Assembly (NCBI RefSeq): GCF_017814435.1
Contig: NZ_JAGJCB010000007.1
Span: 113,382-177,381 of the forward strand
Length of the DNA: 64,000 nucleotides
Reading direction: 5' to 3'
Source: Mariniflexile gromovii
GTDB lineage: Bacteria > Bacteroidota > Bacteroidia > Flavobacteriales > Flavobacteriaceae
Part shown: positions 15,116 through 24,052 of the stretch, piece by piece
How positions within the stretch are numbered: the first letter of the stretch is position 1
Layout: the number at the start of each line of letters is the position of its first letter
Notes under the pieces: generated by a model
What the model was told of the DNA's origin: nothing
What the model saw: only the letters and a program-made list of their open reading frames with translations
Database searches by the model: none
Position numbers and translations under genes: made by a program

Positions 15116-17141
15116 AAAACACATTGAACAAGCTGAAAAAATTTTCATTAATGGAAATTTTGATTCAAAAAGAAAGAAATTTATAAAAAATCTTAAAACC
15201 TGTGATTTACTAGCCGTTCCAGGCAGTGGAAAAACTACAACTTTAATAGCCAAATTATATTGTATTTCTCAAAACATGCCTTTTGAAGATGGTTCAGGAA
15301 TTTTAGTTTTAGCACATACAAATCATGCAATTGACGAAATTGAAAAGAAACTAAAAAAGCATTGTCCTCAACTTTTTGAATACCCTAATTTTGTTGGAAC
15401 TATTCAAAGTTTTGTAAATAGATTTTTGGCTATACCTCATTTTACTCAAAAAAACAAATTTAAATTTAAGGTAATTGACGATTTTGAATACAAGAAAAGA
15501 TTTGATTTTTTTTTAAAACATGCTAAAGATTCAATTTCATATTTTTCAAAAAGAGATACAAACATTTTTTATAAATCAAGATTTAATTTAGACGTAGAAG
15601 GTAATTTAATTATTTGTAATGAATTTGATAATGAGGAAATTAAATTTAATATACCTCAAAAATGGATTAACCAAAATACTGAAATAGAAAAGATAACAAA
15701 AGTTTTAGATTTTATTAAGGATTGTAAAACTAAATTATTTAAGGAAGGCCTTTTACATTATGATGATTGTTATTTTTATTCAAAACAATATTTATTATCC
15801 AATAAAGATACTAAGAAAATCATTCAAAAAAGATTCAAATATGTTTTCATTGATGAAATGCAAGACTTAGAAGAATATCAAATTAAGATTATTGACGATA
15901 TATTTTTTGAAGAAGATTCTGAAACAATAATTCAAAGAATAGGTGATAAAAATCAATCAATTTATGGTTCAGGTAAGAAAGTTAAACAAACATGTGATTG
16001 GAGAACGAGACAAGATAAAGAACCATTGAAATATAAAGATTTGAATATTCAAAATTCTTTAAGATTAAGCCCTAAAACTGCTGTTTTAGTGGATAAATTT
16101 GTTCTTGAAAGACTTGAAAAATATAGAGTTGTTGGAAAATTTGAGGAATCAAATTTATATCCTCATTTAATAATTATAAACAGAAAGACAACTGGTGAAC
16201 AGATTAAAAACAAATTCATTGATTTAATAAAAAAATATAATTTACAACAATGCAAAAAAAACATTGATAATGGTTTTAAAATAGTAAGTTGGATAACAGA
16301 AAAAGAGGATGAAAATAAAGAAGTATACCTAAAAAAATTGTTTTCTGAATATTCTAAAGAAAGTAAATCGAGAAAAGAAGACTTTGATTGCTTCAAAAAA
16401 TATTTATATCATTATGACAAAGAAAAATTGACATTAGAATCTATTAGAAAATCAATACTTAATGGATTTACAAGGATTTTAGATTTAGAAGGCATTAAGG
16501 ATAATAAGGGCAAACGATATAGAAAATCCACTTTAATGCAGTTTATTAAAAATCAAGGTGAAGCATTTTACAATGATTTTAAATCAAAATTATTCTCTTG
16601 GTGTTTTGATATAGTTATTCGTAATAAGTATGAAGAAGTGTTTAATGAAATGAAAGATTTTATTTCAAGTAAAGTCTTCATAGGTCAAAACTGGTCAAAT
16701 GAAGAAAATTATGTCCCAAAAACTATTAACCAATCGAAAGAATTTATTGATTCGGAGATCTTTCAACCAATTGAAATTGTAAAGCAATCTGCTACAGAAA
16801 AAGAAGAAATTAATATAGAGTTAGCTTCTGTACATGCTGTAAAAGGACAAACGCATTGTGCAACAATGTATATTGAATCTGCATATCAAAGACCTCTTTA
16901 TGAAACGAATAAAATTATTAAAAGAAAAGGAAAGAAAACATCAAATCCATTACTACTTGAAGAACATATGTGTGAAGGAACTTATGACAAACAAGCACTT
17001 AAAATGATGTATGTAGGTTTTTCTAGACCAACTCATTTATTATGTTTTGTGGTTTTAAAAGAGAATGTAGAAGATTGTTTAGATAGTTTATGTCACTCTA
17101 AGGGTGGTTTTTGGGAAGTTGAAGAAATAAGAAATAATTAA
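15105..17141 (+). CDS. gajB: Gabija protein GajB: UvrD/Rep-like superfamily 1 helicase
   Basis: 678 residues, longer than the roughly 500 of the first described GajB. Walker A VPGSGKTTT is at about 39-47, Walker B VFIDEMQDLEE at about 247-257, the QxxR-like region RIGDKNQSIYG at about 282, motif V SVHAVKGQTH at about 575 and motif VI MMYVGFSRPTHLL at about 633. It overlaps gajA by 11 bases and is surely co-transcribed. GajB hydrolyses (d)NTPs on binding phage-derived DNA ends and triggers GajA. Both genes are very A-rich and lysine-rich compared with the core genes at 19-24 kb, in line with transfer. Confidence 0.9.
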   Translation: MEIEKHIEQAEKIFINGNFDSKRKKFIKNLKTCDLLAVPGSGKTTTLIAKLYCISQNMPFEDGSGILVLAHTNHAIDEIEKKLKKHCPQLFEYPNFVGTIQSFVNRFLAIPHFTQKNKFKFKVIDDFEYKKRFDFFLKHAKDSISYFSKRDTNIFYKSRFNLDVEGNLIICNEFDNEEIKFNIPQKWINQNTEIEKITKVLDFIKDCKTKLFKEGLLHYDDCYFYSKQYLLSNKDTKKIIQKRFKYVFIDEMQDLEEYQIKIIDDIFFEEDSETIIQRIGDKNQSIYGSGKKVKQTCDWRTRQDKEPLKYKDLNIQNSLRLSPKTAVLVDKFVLERLEKYRVVGKFEESNLYPHLIIINRKTTGEQIKNKFIDLIKKYNLQQCKKNIDNGFKIVSWITEKEDENKEVYLKKLFSEYSKESKSRKEDFDCFKKYLYHYDKEKLTLESIRKSILNGFTRILDLEGIKDNKGKRYRKSTLMQFIKNQGEAFYNDFKSKLFSWCFDIVIRNKYEEVFNEMKDFISSKVFIGQNWSNEENYVPKTINQSKEFIDSEIFQPIEIVKQSATEKEEINIELASVHAVKGQTHCATMYIESAYQRPLYETNKIIKRKGKKTSNPLLLEEHMCEGTYDKQALKMMYVGFSRPTHLLCFVVLKENVEDCLDSLCHSKGGFWEVEEIRNN

Positions 17142-17514
17142 GCTGAGATTATGATAGAAAAATTCTTTAGTCGTTTCAACTTATTTAGTTTTTTTAAATA
17201 ACAGAATTTTGTGTCTTAGATTTCAGAATGAAAGTCATTTGATAATAAACCAAATTAATTAATAAGGTAGTTATATAGACACCTCAAATTAATGACTTCT
17301 TCAAACGCCTATAAATATTACAGGTTTCGGATGGGGTTATAATCCCTTCGCTACCTAATAATCCATTTCTAAATAATAATTAAAAAATTGCTATTACTTT
17401 TGAAGTACAATAACTTTTTAAAGTTGTTTGAAAAATTATTCAAGGTAATTGCTAATTTAATTCCCTTTTGATACATTATCCTAACGTATAGGTGTATTAA
17501 AAGGGAATTTTATT
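17142..17514. other. Gap between gajB and the integrase gene
   Basis: No gene is visible in these 370 bases. They are AT-rich and end in the strong hairpin at 17459-17509 between the two convergent genes. A segment near 17325-17355 (TTCGGATGGGG…) is less AT-rich but I cannot assign it. Confidence 0.4.
17459..17509. terminator. Bidirectional terminator between gajB and the integrase
   Basis: AATTCCCTTTTGATACA pairs with TGTATTAAAAGGGAATT, 17 bp with one wobble. It is flanked by A/T runs on both sides, and the two genes converge on it. Confidence 0.65.
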
Positions 17515-18771
17515 TTACCTTATAACTTCTTTCTGTAATTCCCTCTTTTTTCTTTCAAATCGCTGTAATAAGTTATCTATATCTTCACTTATTTTGGTTT
17601 CCACAACTCTAGCATAGATTTGAGTTGTAGAAAGCTTAGTATGACCTAAAAGCTTTGATACGGTTTCCAAAGGCACTCCATTAGAAAGCATAACAGTGGT
17701 AGCAAAGGTATGTCTGGCAACATGGAAAGTTAAGTTTTTATGAATACCACAATCTATAGCTATATCCTTTAGATAAACATTGATTTTCTGATTAGAATAA
17801 AGAGGTAATACTTTTTCATCATTATTGAGTTTGGAAAGGGCTTTATATTTTTTTATAATTTGTAGAGCTTTGGGCAGAATAGGAATCTTAACCGTTTCAT
17901 TTGTTTTTTCTCGTTTGGTAAAAATCCAATAATTATTATCAATACCTCTAGTGATATGATTGCTTTTTAGCATTTTGACATCAACATAAGATAGACCTGT
18001 ATAACAAGCAAACAAAAAGCAGTCCTTGACCCGTTCCAAACCCTCTTTTGTGAAAAATGTATTTTCGATAAGTTCCAATTCTCTTTCGGAAAGGTACTGT
18101 CTGTCAAACTTTTTAAATTTTAACTGGAACATCTGAAATGGGTTTTTGTTAATCCATTCCAATTTGCAAGCAAGATTTATTATCTTTTTTAAGCGTTCTA
18201 AATGCTTCATAACACCATTATTTCTTAAAGTCAATTCATTCTTGGGATTCTTATGATTCCTTAGAAAAATCTCAAAATCACAAATAAAGCTATGATTTAG
18301 TTGCTTTAAATAAATATCGTTTGCCTTTAGCACATCGCCCAAAAATTTATACAAATATTTTTCGGTGGTATAATAATTCTTCATGGTACCAAACTTTAAA
18401 ACATCAATCATGTTTAAATTATGGTACTCAATAATATCTCTTAATGTCCTATGATTTTCATCTTCACCCAAGAATCTAGCTTTTATAGAATTGGCAGAAA
18501 CCATTTTACCTTCCACAAATAATTGCTTTTGGCAATCAAGTAATTTACTATATACCTCATCGAGATAAGCATTTAAAAATTTAATTTTGTATGTATTTCC
18601 CCTACATCTAGCCTTATTGACATCCCATTCACTCACTAGGACGATTCTTTTTAAACTAATTTCTGAACGTTTTCCATTAACGGTTATGCGAGCATAAATT
18701 GATAATTTATCTGCTGAATTTGATAATTTCCTTGTGAAGAAAAGTACTGAAAATGTGGTGTTTGTCTTCAT
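17515..18771 (-). CDS. Tyrosine site-specific integrase (Bacteroidetes CTnDOT type)
   Basis: 418 residues. The N-terminal arm-binding part (about 1-90) and SAM-like core-binding domain (about 105-205) precede the catalytic domain. Catalytic residues are H350 and R353 (HVARH), H377 (LLGHT) and Y386 (TQIYARV). The usual first arginine position reads TGLSYVD, with serine in its place, as known for IntDOT-type integrases. It lies directly beside the 3' end of tRNA-Pro and is transcribed away from it, the normal arrangement for an integrative element that uses a tRNA gene as its target. It probably mobilises the island to its left. Confidence 0.92.
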   Translation of the reverse strand: MKTNTTFSVLFFTRKLSNSADKLSIYARITVNGKRSEISLKRIVLVSEWDVNKARCRGNTYKIKFLNAYLDEVYSKLLDCQKQLFVEGKMVSANSIKARFLGEDENHRTLRDIIEYHNLNMIDVLKFGTMKNYYTTEKYLYKFLGDVLKANDIYLKQLNHSFICDFEIFLRNHKNPKNELTLRNNGVMKHLERLKKIINLACKLEWINKNPFQMFQLKFKKFDRQYLSERELELIENTFFTKEGLERVKDCFLFACYTGLSYVDVKMLKSNHITRGIDNNYWIFTKREKTNETVKIPILPKALQIIKKYKALSKLNNDEKVLPLYSNQKINVYLKDIAIDCGIHKNLTFHVARHTFATTVMLSNGVPLETVSKLLGHTKLSTTQIYARVVETKISEDIDNLLQRFERKKRELQKEVIR

Positions 18772-18895
18772 TTTACGAGTTTTAAGTTAAACAATTTTAA
18801 TTGTAAAACAAAAGTCAAATTGCTCTTAAAAGCTCTTTAAAATTACGACAATTCCGATTAGAAATGACTCACCGAATAGTACACCTTTTAGTTGA

Positions 18896-18927
18896 TTTTA
18901 ATTGATTTCATTTGAAATCAATTAAAA
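18896..18927. repeat. Perfect 15-bp inverted repeat in the putative att region
   Basis: TTTTAATTGATTTCA and TGAAATCAATTAAAA are separated by two bases. It lies between the integrase start and the tRNA 3' end, where integrase arm or accessory-factor sites would be expected. It could instead be a terminator for the tRNA transcript. Confidence 0.5.
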
Positions 18928-18985
18928 TTAAAATACTGAAAATCACATAATTAACAGTGTTTTAATTTTATAAAAATAGGGTTCG

Positions 18986-19060
18986 TCGGGATGACAGGAT
19001 TTGAACCTGCGACCACACGGCCCCCAGCCGTGTACGCTAACCGGACTGCGCCACATCCCG
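18986..19060 (-). tRNA. tRNA-Pro (anticodon GGG)
   Basis: The minus strand folds as a cloverleaf. The acceptor stem is CGGGATG/CATCCCG with discriminator A. The anticodon stem CACGG/CCGTG holds the loop CTGGGGG, giving anticodon GGG. The T arm contains GGTTCAAATCC. No CCA is encoded. The 3' end faces the integrase gene and is the likely attachment site of the island. Confidence 0.95.
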
Positions 19061-19122
19061 TTTTAAAATTGTTTCCAAAGAAAACACATTTTAATAAATT
19101 AAGAAAATCAATTCATAAAAAA

Positions 19123-19146
19123 AAGCCGAAGAAATTACTTCGGCTT
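19123..19146 (-). terminator. Terminator of trxB
   Basis: AAGCCGAAG (19123-19131) and CTTCGGCTT (19138-19146) form a 9-bp stem. On the minus strand it is followed by a run of eight T, just after the trxB stop. Confidence 0.85.
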
Positions 19147-19166
19147 CCATTTTATTTTTTTGTATT

Positions 19167-20147
19167 TTAATTATAAGTAGAGGTAGACACTTCAAAAGTA
19201 GCGTCTTTACCTGCTAAATAACGTTCAGCATCCAATGCCGCCATACATCCAGTTCCTGCAGCGGTAATGGCTTGTCTGTACACATGGTCGGCCGCATCAC
19301 CCGATACAAATACACCATCTACATTTGTTTTTGATGTTCCTGGTACGTTTATGATATACCCTGTTTCATCCAACTCTAAAAAATCTTTAAATATGTCTGT
19401 ATTCGGTTTATGCCCAATGGCCACAAAAAATCCTGTTGCTGGTATTTCGTGCTTTTCTTTTGTTTGGTTATTAAAAACCCGAACTCCGGTAACCACTTGT
19501 CCATCTCCTAAAACCTCATCAGTTTCTGTGTTAAAAAGTATCTCAATGTTCGGAGTGTTTTTAACTCTGTTAGCCATAATTTTAGAAGCTCTAAATTCAT
19601 CACGTCTAACTAACATGGTTACTTTTTTACACAACTTAGAAAGGTAGTGCGCTTCTTCACATGCCGAATCGCCCGCTCCTACAATAACCACTTCTTGGTT
19701 TCTATAAAAGAAGCCATCACAAACCGCACAGGCTGATACTCCACCTCCTAATTTTAAATATTTTTGTTCAGAATCTAAACCTAAGTATTTAGCCGAAGCA
19801 CCTGTTGAAATAATAACGGTATCGCAATGAATTTCTTTTGTATCATTTACCCATACTTTATGTACATCGCCTGAAAAATCTACTTTAGTAATCCAACCAT
19901 CGCGCACATCGGTTTCAAAACGTTCTGCCTGTTTTTGTAACTCCATCATCATTTCCGGACCTGTAATTCCATCTGGGTACCCAGGAAAATTTTCAACTTC
20001 ATTCGTTGTTGTTAATTGGCCTCCTGGTTGTGCTCCTTGGTATAATACAGGTTTCATGTTGGCCCTAGCTGCATAAATTGCTGCTGTATAACCCGCAGGT
20101 CCCGAACCAATTATTAAACATTTTATTTTCTCAATTGTATCTGACAT
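19167..20147 (-). CDS. trxB: Thioredoxin-disulfide reductase
   Basis: 326 residues. FAD-binding GSGPAGYTAAIYAARAN (15-30), redox pair CAVC (C140/C143), NADPH-binding GAGDSACEEA (about 157-166) and the C-terminal FAD motif GVFVSGDAAD (about 280) are all present. The enzyme reduces thioredoxin with NADPH in the cytoplasm. It is a core housekeeping gene, with a clear terminator, and it marks the chromosomal right flank of the tRNA-Pro island. Confidence 0.97.
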   Translation of the reverse strand: MSDTIEKIKCLIIGSGPAGYTAAIYAARANMKPVLYQGAQPGGQLTTTNEVENFPGYPDGITGPEMMMELQKQAERFETDVRDGWITKVDFSGDVHKVWVNDTKEIHCDTVIISTGASAKYLGLDSEQKYLKLGGGVSACAVCDGFFYRNQEVVIVGAGDSACEEAHYLSKLCKKVTMLVRRDEFRASKIMANRVKNTPNIEILFNTETDEVLGDGQVVTGVRVFNNQTKEKHEIPATGFFVAIGHKPNTDIFKDFLELDETGYIINVPGTSKTNVDGVFVSGDAADHVYRQAITAAGTGCMAALDAERYLAGKDATFEVSTSTYN

Positions 20148-20316
20148 AATTCGCTATTGATTTTAATCTTAAACAAAAGTAGAATTTTTGAATTAAAACT
20201 TACATTAAAAGTATCAAAAGATATTATCATATTATAACATCTAACTATTCTAACAAACTAATCCTTTATTTTTTCGTAAATTGTAATAGTTTGATTATTA
20301 ATTAAATAAACAGATC

Positions 20317-20763
20317 ATGAAAACCATTACATTTATTTTATGCACCTTTATTTTTCTTTCTTGCAATAAGAAAAACACTGTTGAGCCCACTGTAAAAGAA
20401 TATACTTTAGAAGGCGCGTGGGAATTAGTTAGCTTTTTGAACTATAAAAACGATGGCTCTGTAGACACCATAAGATCTTCAAACGAATACAAACAAATGA
20501 AAATGTATTCCAAAACTAAAATTATGTGGAGCCGTTTACAGGCTTGGGATTCTTTAGATTGGTTTGGTGTAGGAGATTACACTTTTAGAGATGGTAAATT
20601 GACCGAAGTTTTAGATTATGGTTCTAAAGCTATGAATAGCCGACTTAAGGCTCAAAATAAATTTGTTTTTGATATTTTGATTGACGAAAACAAATTTACT
20701 CAAATTGAAATTGATAGTATGGGACACCCCATATATGCTGAAAACTACAAACGGGTGGAATAA
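20317..20763 (+). CDS. Small lipocalin-like lipoprotein
   Basis: 148 residues with a lipoprotein signal peptide (FILCTFIFLSC, lipidated Cys at residue 16). The mature part starts the lipocalin-like pattern YTLEGAWELVSF and continues with alternating beta segments (SKTKIMWSRL, GDYTFRDGKL, ENKFTQIEID). It probably sits in the outer or inner membrane facing the periplasm. Ligand unknown. A terminator follows directly. Confidence 0.7.
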   Translation: MKTITFILCTFIFLSCNKKNTVEPTVKEYTLEGAWELVSFLNYKNDGSVDTIRSSNEYKQMKMYSKTKIMWSRLQAWDSLDWFGVGDYTFRDGKLTEVLDYGSKAMNSRLKAQNKFVFDILIDENKFTQIEIDSMGHPIYAENYKRVE

Positions 20764-20768
20764 AAAAA

Positions 20769-20788
20769 GCTGAACTATTAGGTTCAGC
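20769..20788. terminator. Terminator between the lipocalin-like gene and the aldolase gene
   Basis: GCTGAAC (20769-20775) and GTTCAGC (20782-20788) form the stem, with an A run before and a T run after. It can serve both convergent genes. Confidence 0.75.
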
Positions 20789-20814
20789 CTCTTTTTAAAT
20801 TGAAAATATTAAAA

Positions 20815-21483
20815 TTATTTTCTAACTGCTTTTACAATTGCTAAAGCAGCTTTAACATCTTGCTCTAGTTTAGCGTAATCTTTATTGGCAATAATATCTT
20901 TAGAAATTAATTGAGACCCCATACCAACGCAGGTTACACCAGCATCAAACCAACCTTTTAGGTTTTCTTCTGTTGGAGACACACCACCTGTTGGCATAAC
21001 ACTTGTCCAAGGTTGTGGGCCTTTAATTCCTTTTACAAATTGTGGTCCGTAAATATCACCAGGGAAAAGTTTTACTATTTCGCAACCTAACTCTTCTGCT
21101 CTTGCTATTTCAGTTAATGTTCCACAGCCTGGAGACCATAATACTTTTTTACGGTTACAGGCAATGGCAATATCTTCTCTTAAAACAGGCGTTACAATAA
21201 AGTTTGCACCTAAAGACATATATAAAGTTGCTTGTCCTGCATCTGTAACAGAACCTACACCCATTATCATACCTGGTAATTCTTTGATAGCATATTTAGT
21301 TAATTCTCCAAAAACTTCGTGAGCAAAATCGCCACGAGCTGTAAATTCCATCAATCTTGCTCCACCATCGTAACATGCTTTTAATACTCTTTTACTTAAC
21401 TCAATATCATTATGGAAAAACAAAGGAATCATCCCAGTATCTTTCATTGCTTGAGCCACTTCTAATCTTGAAAATTGTGCCAT
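20815..21483 (-). CDS. kdgA: KDPG/KHG aldolase (2-keto-3-deoxy-6-phosphogluconate aldolase)
   Basis: 222 residues, full family length. Schiff-base lysine is K138 in CEIVKLFPGD. Other family marks are MEFTARG (45-51), GVGSVTDAGQA (75-85) and MPTGGVSP (about 163-170). The enzyme splits KDPG to pyruvate and glyceraldehyde-3-phosphate. It is the last gene of the kdgK-phosphofructokinase-kdgA operon, 45 bases after the previous gene, so it completes KDG breakdown. KDPGal as a substrate is also possible. Confidence 0.9.
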   Translation of the reverse strand: MAQFSRLEVAQAMKDTGMIPLFFHNDIELSKRVLKACYDGGARLMEFTARGDFAHEVFGELTKYAIKELPGMIMGVGSVTDAGQATLYMSLGANFIVTPVLREDIAIACNRKKVLWSPGCGTLTEIARAEELGCEIVKLFPGDIYGPQFVKGIKGPQPWTSVMPTGGVSPTEENLKGWFDAGVTCVGMGSQLISKDIIANKDYAKLEQDVKAALAIVKAVRK

Positions 21484-21528
21484 TTTATTGTTGTTTTTTA
21501 TTATTATTTTTATTCTTTGGAATTTATT

Positions 21529-22746
21529 TTAGTTCCAGTTTAATATTTTCTTAAAATCGTATGCTTCAGGGTTTGGAACATACTTTTTTGCCTCTTCATA
21601 ATCCTTTTCTTTTATATAGAATAGATTATTAATAAATAGTTGGGCCATATCTGAATTGATATCCACTAACCTAGGTGGGATTTTGCCATTTTCATCTTCA
21701 AAATCCTTTAAATATAATGGTGTGATGTCGCCACGTGAATTGGCACTAACAATACAACCCGTTTTGCCTTCATCAAATAATTTTTTAACACCAATACCTA
21801 GTAAGGTACACAAGGTTAAATCGAATGCAATTGGAGGACAACATCTTAATTCGTAACCAAGTTCTACCGGTCTTGATTTTATATCCAACCCTAATTCTTT
21901 CAATTTAACTTGTAATAAATAGTTGAAAATATGCGACTTACTAACATTACCCAATTCTGGATGTCCGTGATCATCATATGTGAAGTTAATTCCAGAATTT
22001 ATGATTTCATCTTGTTCCATAAAATGAAAAACACCTTCACTAACCAACGCCACACCATATTCAATACCTTGAATTTTGCACTTAACAATTGAAGAAATAA
22101 TCATATTGATGATTTTCTCGAAAGTGATGTTCGTTTTATTGAACATTTCAGGAATAATCATCATTTGATAATGACATGCCGATGCAATGCCAAATGCCAA
22201 ATGACCTGCAGAACGCCCCATAGCTGCCACCACAAACCAATTTTCGCTGGTTCTAGCATCTTCATAAACCGTATTGCCTATACGCACACCTTCGTCTTTT
22301 GCCGTATGAAAACCAAAGGTTGGGTTTCTATCTGGCAATGGCAAATCGTTATCTATGGTTTTAGGAACATGAACATGGGCTACATCTAAATTCTGCGTAT
22401 TCACATATTTGGTTAATCTATTAGCTGTAGAAGCCGTATCATCGCCACCAATAGTAACCAATAACTTTACATTATGCTTTTTAAAAAAATCAGCATTAAA
22501 ATCGCTGTCTTTTGGTTTAAACCTACTCATTATTAAAGTAGAACCACCACGACTAAAAATACGATCGGCATGATGAAAATCAAAATGTACTAGAGAGGGG
22601 TTATCAGAAAGCAATCCTTTATATCCATGATGTACTCCTATAACGTTGTAGCCGTCTTTTAAAAAAGTTTTGGCCAAAGTGCTAATAACAGTATTAATCC
22701 CAGGTGCTGGACCACCACCACAAATAATTGCAATCGATTTTTTCAT
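21529..22746 (-). CDS. 6-phosphofructokinase of the pyrophosphate-dependent type
   Basis: 405 residues. Nucleotide/PPi loop GGGPAPGINTVI (10-21), GGDD (100-103) and PKTIDNDLP (128-136). ATP-dependent enzymes usually show GGDG and PGTIDND; the second Asp and the Lys here are marks of PPi-dependent or reversible enzymes. Residues RSAGHLAFGIA (about 187) and the substrate helix are intact. A PPi enzyme could run toward fructose-6-phosphate and reuse triose made by the aldolase, but this is inference. It lies between kdgK and kdgA in one operon. Confidence 0.87.
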   Translation of the reverse strand: MKKSIAIICGGGPAPGINTVISTLAKTFLKDGYNVIGVHHGYKGLLSDNPSLVHFDFHHADRIFSRGGSTLIMSRFKPKDSDFNADFFKKHNVKLLVTIGGDDTASTANRLTKYVNTQNLDVAHVHVPKTIDNDLPLPDRNPTFGFHTAKDEGVRIGNTVYEDARTSENWFVVAAMGRSAGHLAFGIASACHYQMMIIPEMFNKTNITFEKIINMIISSIVKCKIQGIEYGVALVSEGVFHFMEQDEIINSGINFTYDDHGHPELGNVSKSHIFNYLLQVKLKELGLDIKSRPVELGYELRCCPPIAFDLTLCTLLGIGVKKLFDEGKTGCIVSANSRGDITPLYLKDFEDENGKIPPRLVDINSDMAQLFINNLFYIKEKDYEEAKKYVPNPEAYDFKKILNWN

Positions 22747-22793
22747 ATTATATAGAAGGATTTAGTTTAGTTGGGAATTTTAGATTCAATTAA

Positions 22794-22824
22794 AACCTGT
22801 AAGGTTTTGAAAACCTTACAGGTT
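22794..22824. terminator. Perfect 15-bp palindrome between kdgK and phosphofructokinase genes
   Basis: AACCTGTAAGGTTTT and AAAACCTTACAGGTT are separated by one base. On the minus strand the stem is followed by TTTT, so it could attenuate transcription after kdgK. It may also be a REP-type intergenic repeat; no second copy was seen in this window. Confidence 0.55.
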
Positions 22825-22844
22825 AATGTATTTAAAATCTATTG

Positions 22845-23891
22845 TTATCTAGCAACTCTACCAGAAGCATCACCACCCATAAGTTTGGTTACTTCATCAA
22901 CAGTTACTAAGTTAGCATCACCTTTGATAGTGTGTTTTAAACAAGATGCAGCTACAGCAAAATCTAATGCATTTTGATCGTTATCTGGGTATGTTAACAA
23001 TCCGTAGATTAATCCACCCATAAAAGAATCACCACCACCTACGCGATCAACGATATCGGTAATTTGGTATTGACGGGTTTGTAACATTTGTTTTCCATCA
23101 TATAAAACCCCTGCCCAAGTATTGTGAGATGCAGAAATAGAACCTCTTAACGTAGTAATTACTTTTTTAGCTCTTGGGAATTTTTTCATCATTTGTTGAC
23201 AAACAGATAAGAACGCTTCAGCCTTTACATCGTGACCGTGAGTTTGAACTGCTGCTCCTGCTGGCTTGATACCAAAGTGCATTTCAGCATCTTCCTCATT
23301 TCCTAAAACCACATCACAATAAGATGTTAACTCAGTCATGATTTCTTCTCTTTTTGCAGCATCGCAATACTTCCAAAGCTTCGCACGGTAGTTTAAGTCG
23401 GTTGAAATAGTAACGCCTAATTTGCTAGCAGCTTTTACAGCCTCTAAACATACATCGGCAGAACTTTGAGAAATAGCAGGTGTAATACCTGTCCAGTGGA
23501 ACCACTCTACGCCTTTAAATACTTCTTCCCAGTTAATCATACCAGATTGAATGGTAGACATTGAAGAATATACTCTATCATAAACTACTTTACTACCTCT
23601 AGATACCGCTCCAGTTTCTAAGAAATAAATACCTAGGCGCTCTCCACCCCATACAATTTTATCTACACCAACGCCTCTTTTGCGCATTTCCATCATAGCA
23701 CATTCGCCTATGTCATTTTTAGGTAAACGTGTTACAAAATCTACAGAAATACCATAATTAGCTAATGATACTGCTACGTTAGATTCTCCACCACCATAAA
23801 CAACATCAAAATTGTCTGCTTGTGAAAATCTTAAAAATCCTTGAGGTGCTAATCTTAGCATGATCTCTCCAAATGTTACTACTCTACTCAT
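22845..23891 (-). CDS. kdgK: 2-keto-3-deoxygluconate kinase (PfkB family)
   Basis: 348 residues. The PfkB fold is shown by VVTFGEIMLRLAP at the start, the sugar site YGGGESNVAVSLANYG (about 32-47) and the catalytic DRVGGGDSFMGGLIYGLL near residue 290. The sequence pattern WFHWTGITPAIS and LNYRAKLWK is that of KDG kinases. It phosphorylates KDG to KDPG for the aldolase. First gene of the operon; two LacI-type operators lie in the 161-base space to the divergent regulator gene, one of them 37 bases upstream of this start. Confidence 0.9.
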   Translation of the reverse strand: MSRVVTFGEIMLRLAPQGFLRFSQADNFDVVYGGGESNVAVSLANYGISVDFVTRLPKNDIGECAMMEMRKRGVGVDKIVWGGERLGIYFLETGAVSRGSKVVYDRVYSSMSTIQSGMINWEEVFKGVEWFHWTGITPAISQSSADVCLEAVKAASKLGVTISTDLNYRAKLWKYCDAAKREEIMTELTSYCDVVLGNEEDAEMHFGIKPAGAAVQTHGHDVKAEAFLSVCQQMMKKFPRAKKVITTLRGSISASHNTWAGVLYDGKQMLQTRQYQITDIVDRVGGGDSFMGGLIYGLLTYPDNDQNALDFAVAASCLKHTIKGDANLVTVDEVTKLMGGDASGRVAR

Positions 23892-23927
23892 GTTATTATA
23901 ATTATAAAATTTAGTTAATTAAAATTC

Positions 23928-24037
23928 TGCTTAAACGTTTAAGCAATGGCTTATTAGTAAATATACTAAAACATTAAATAACTTATCTGTTTTGTTTATA
24001 AAAACTAATGTGCTATTTTTGCTTAAACGTTTAAGCA
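23928..24037. promoter_or_regulatory. Two identical 18-bp LacI-type operators
   Basis: TGCTTAAACGTTTAAGCA is found at 23928-23945 and again at 24020-24037, a perfect palindrome with a central CG as in LacI/GalR operators. The centres are 92 bp apart, about nine helical turns, which would allow looping. They flank the kdgK and lacI-type promoters. Not found elsewhere in the window. Confidence 0.85.
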
Positions 24038-24052
24038 AAAATATACAAAAAA

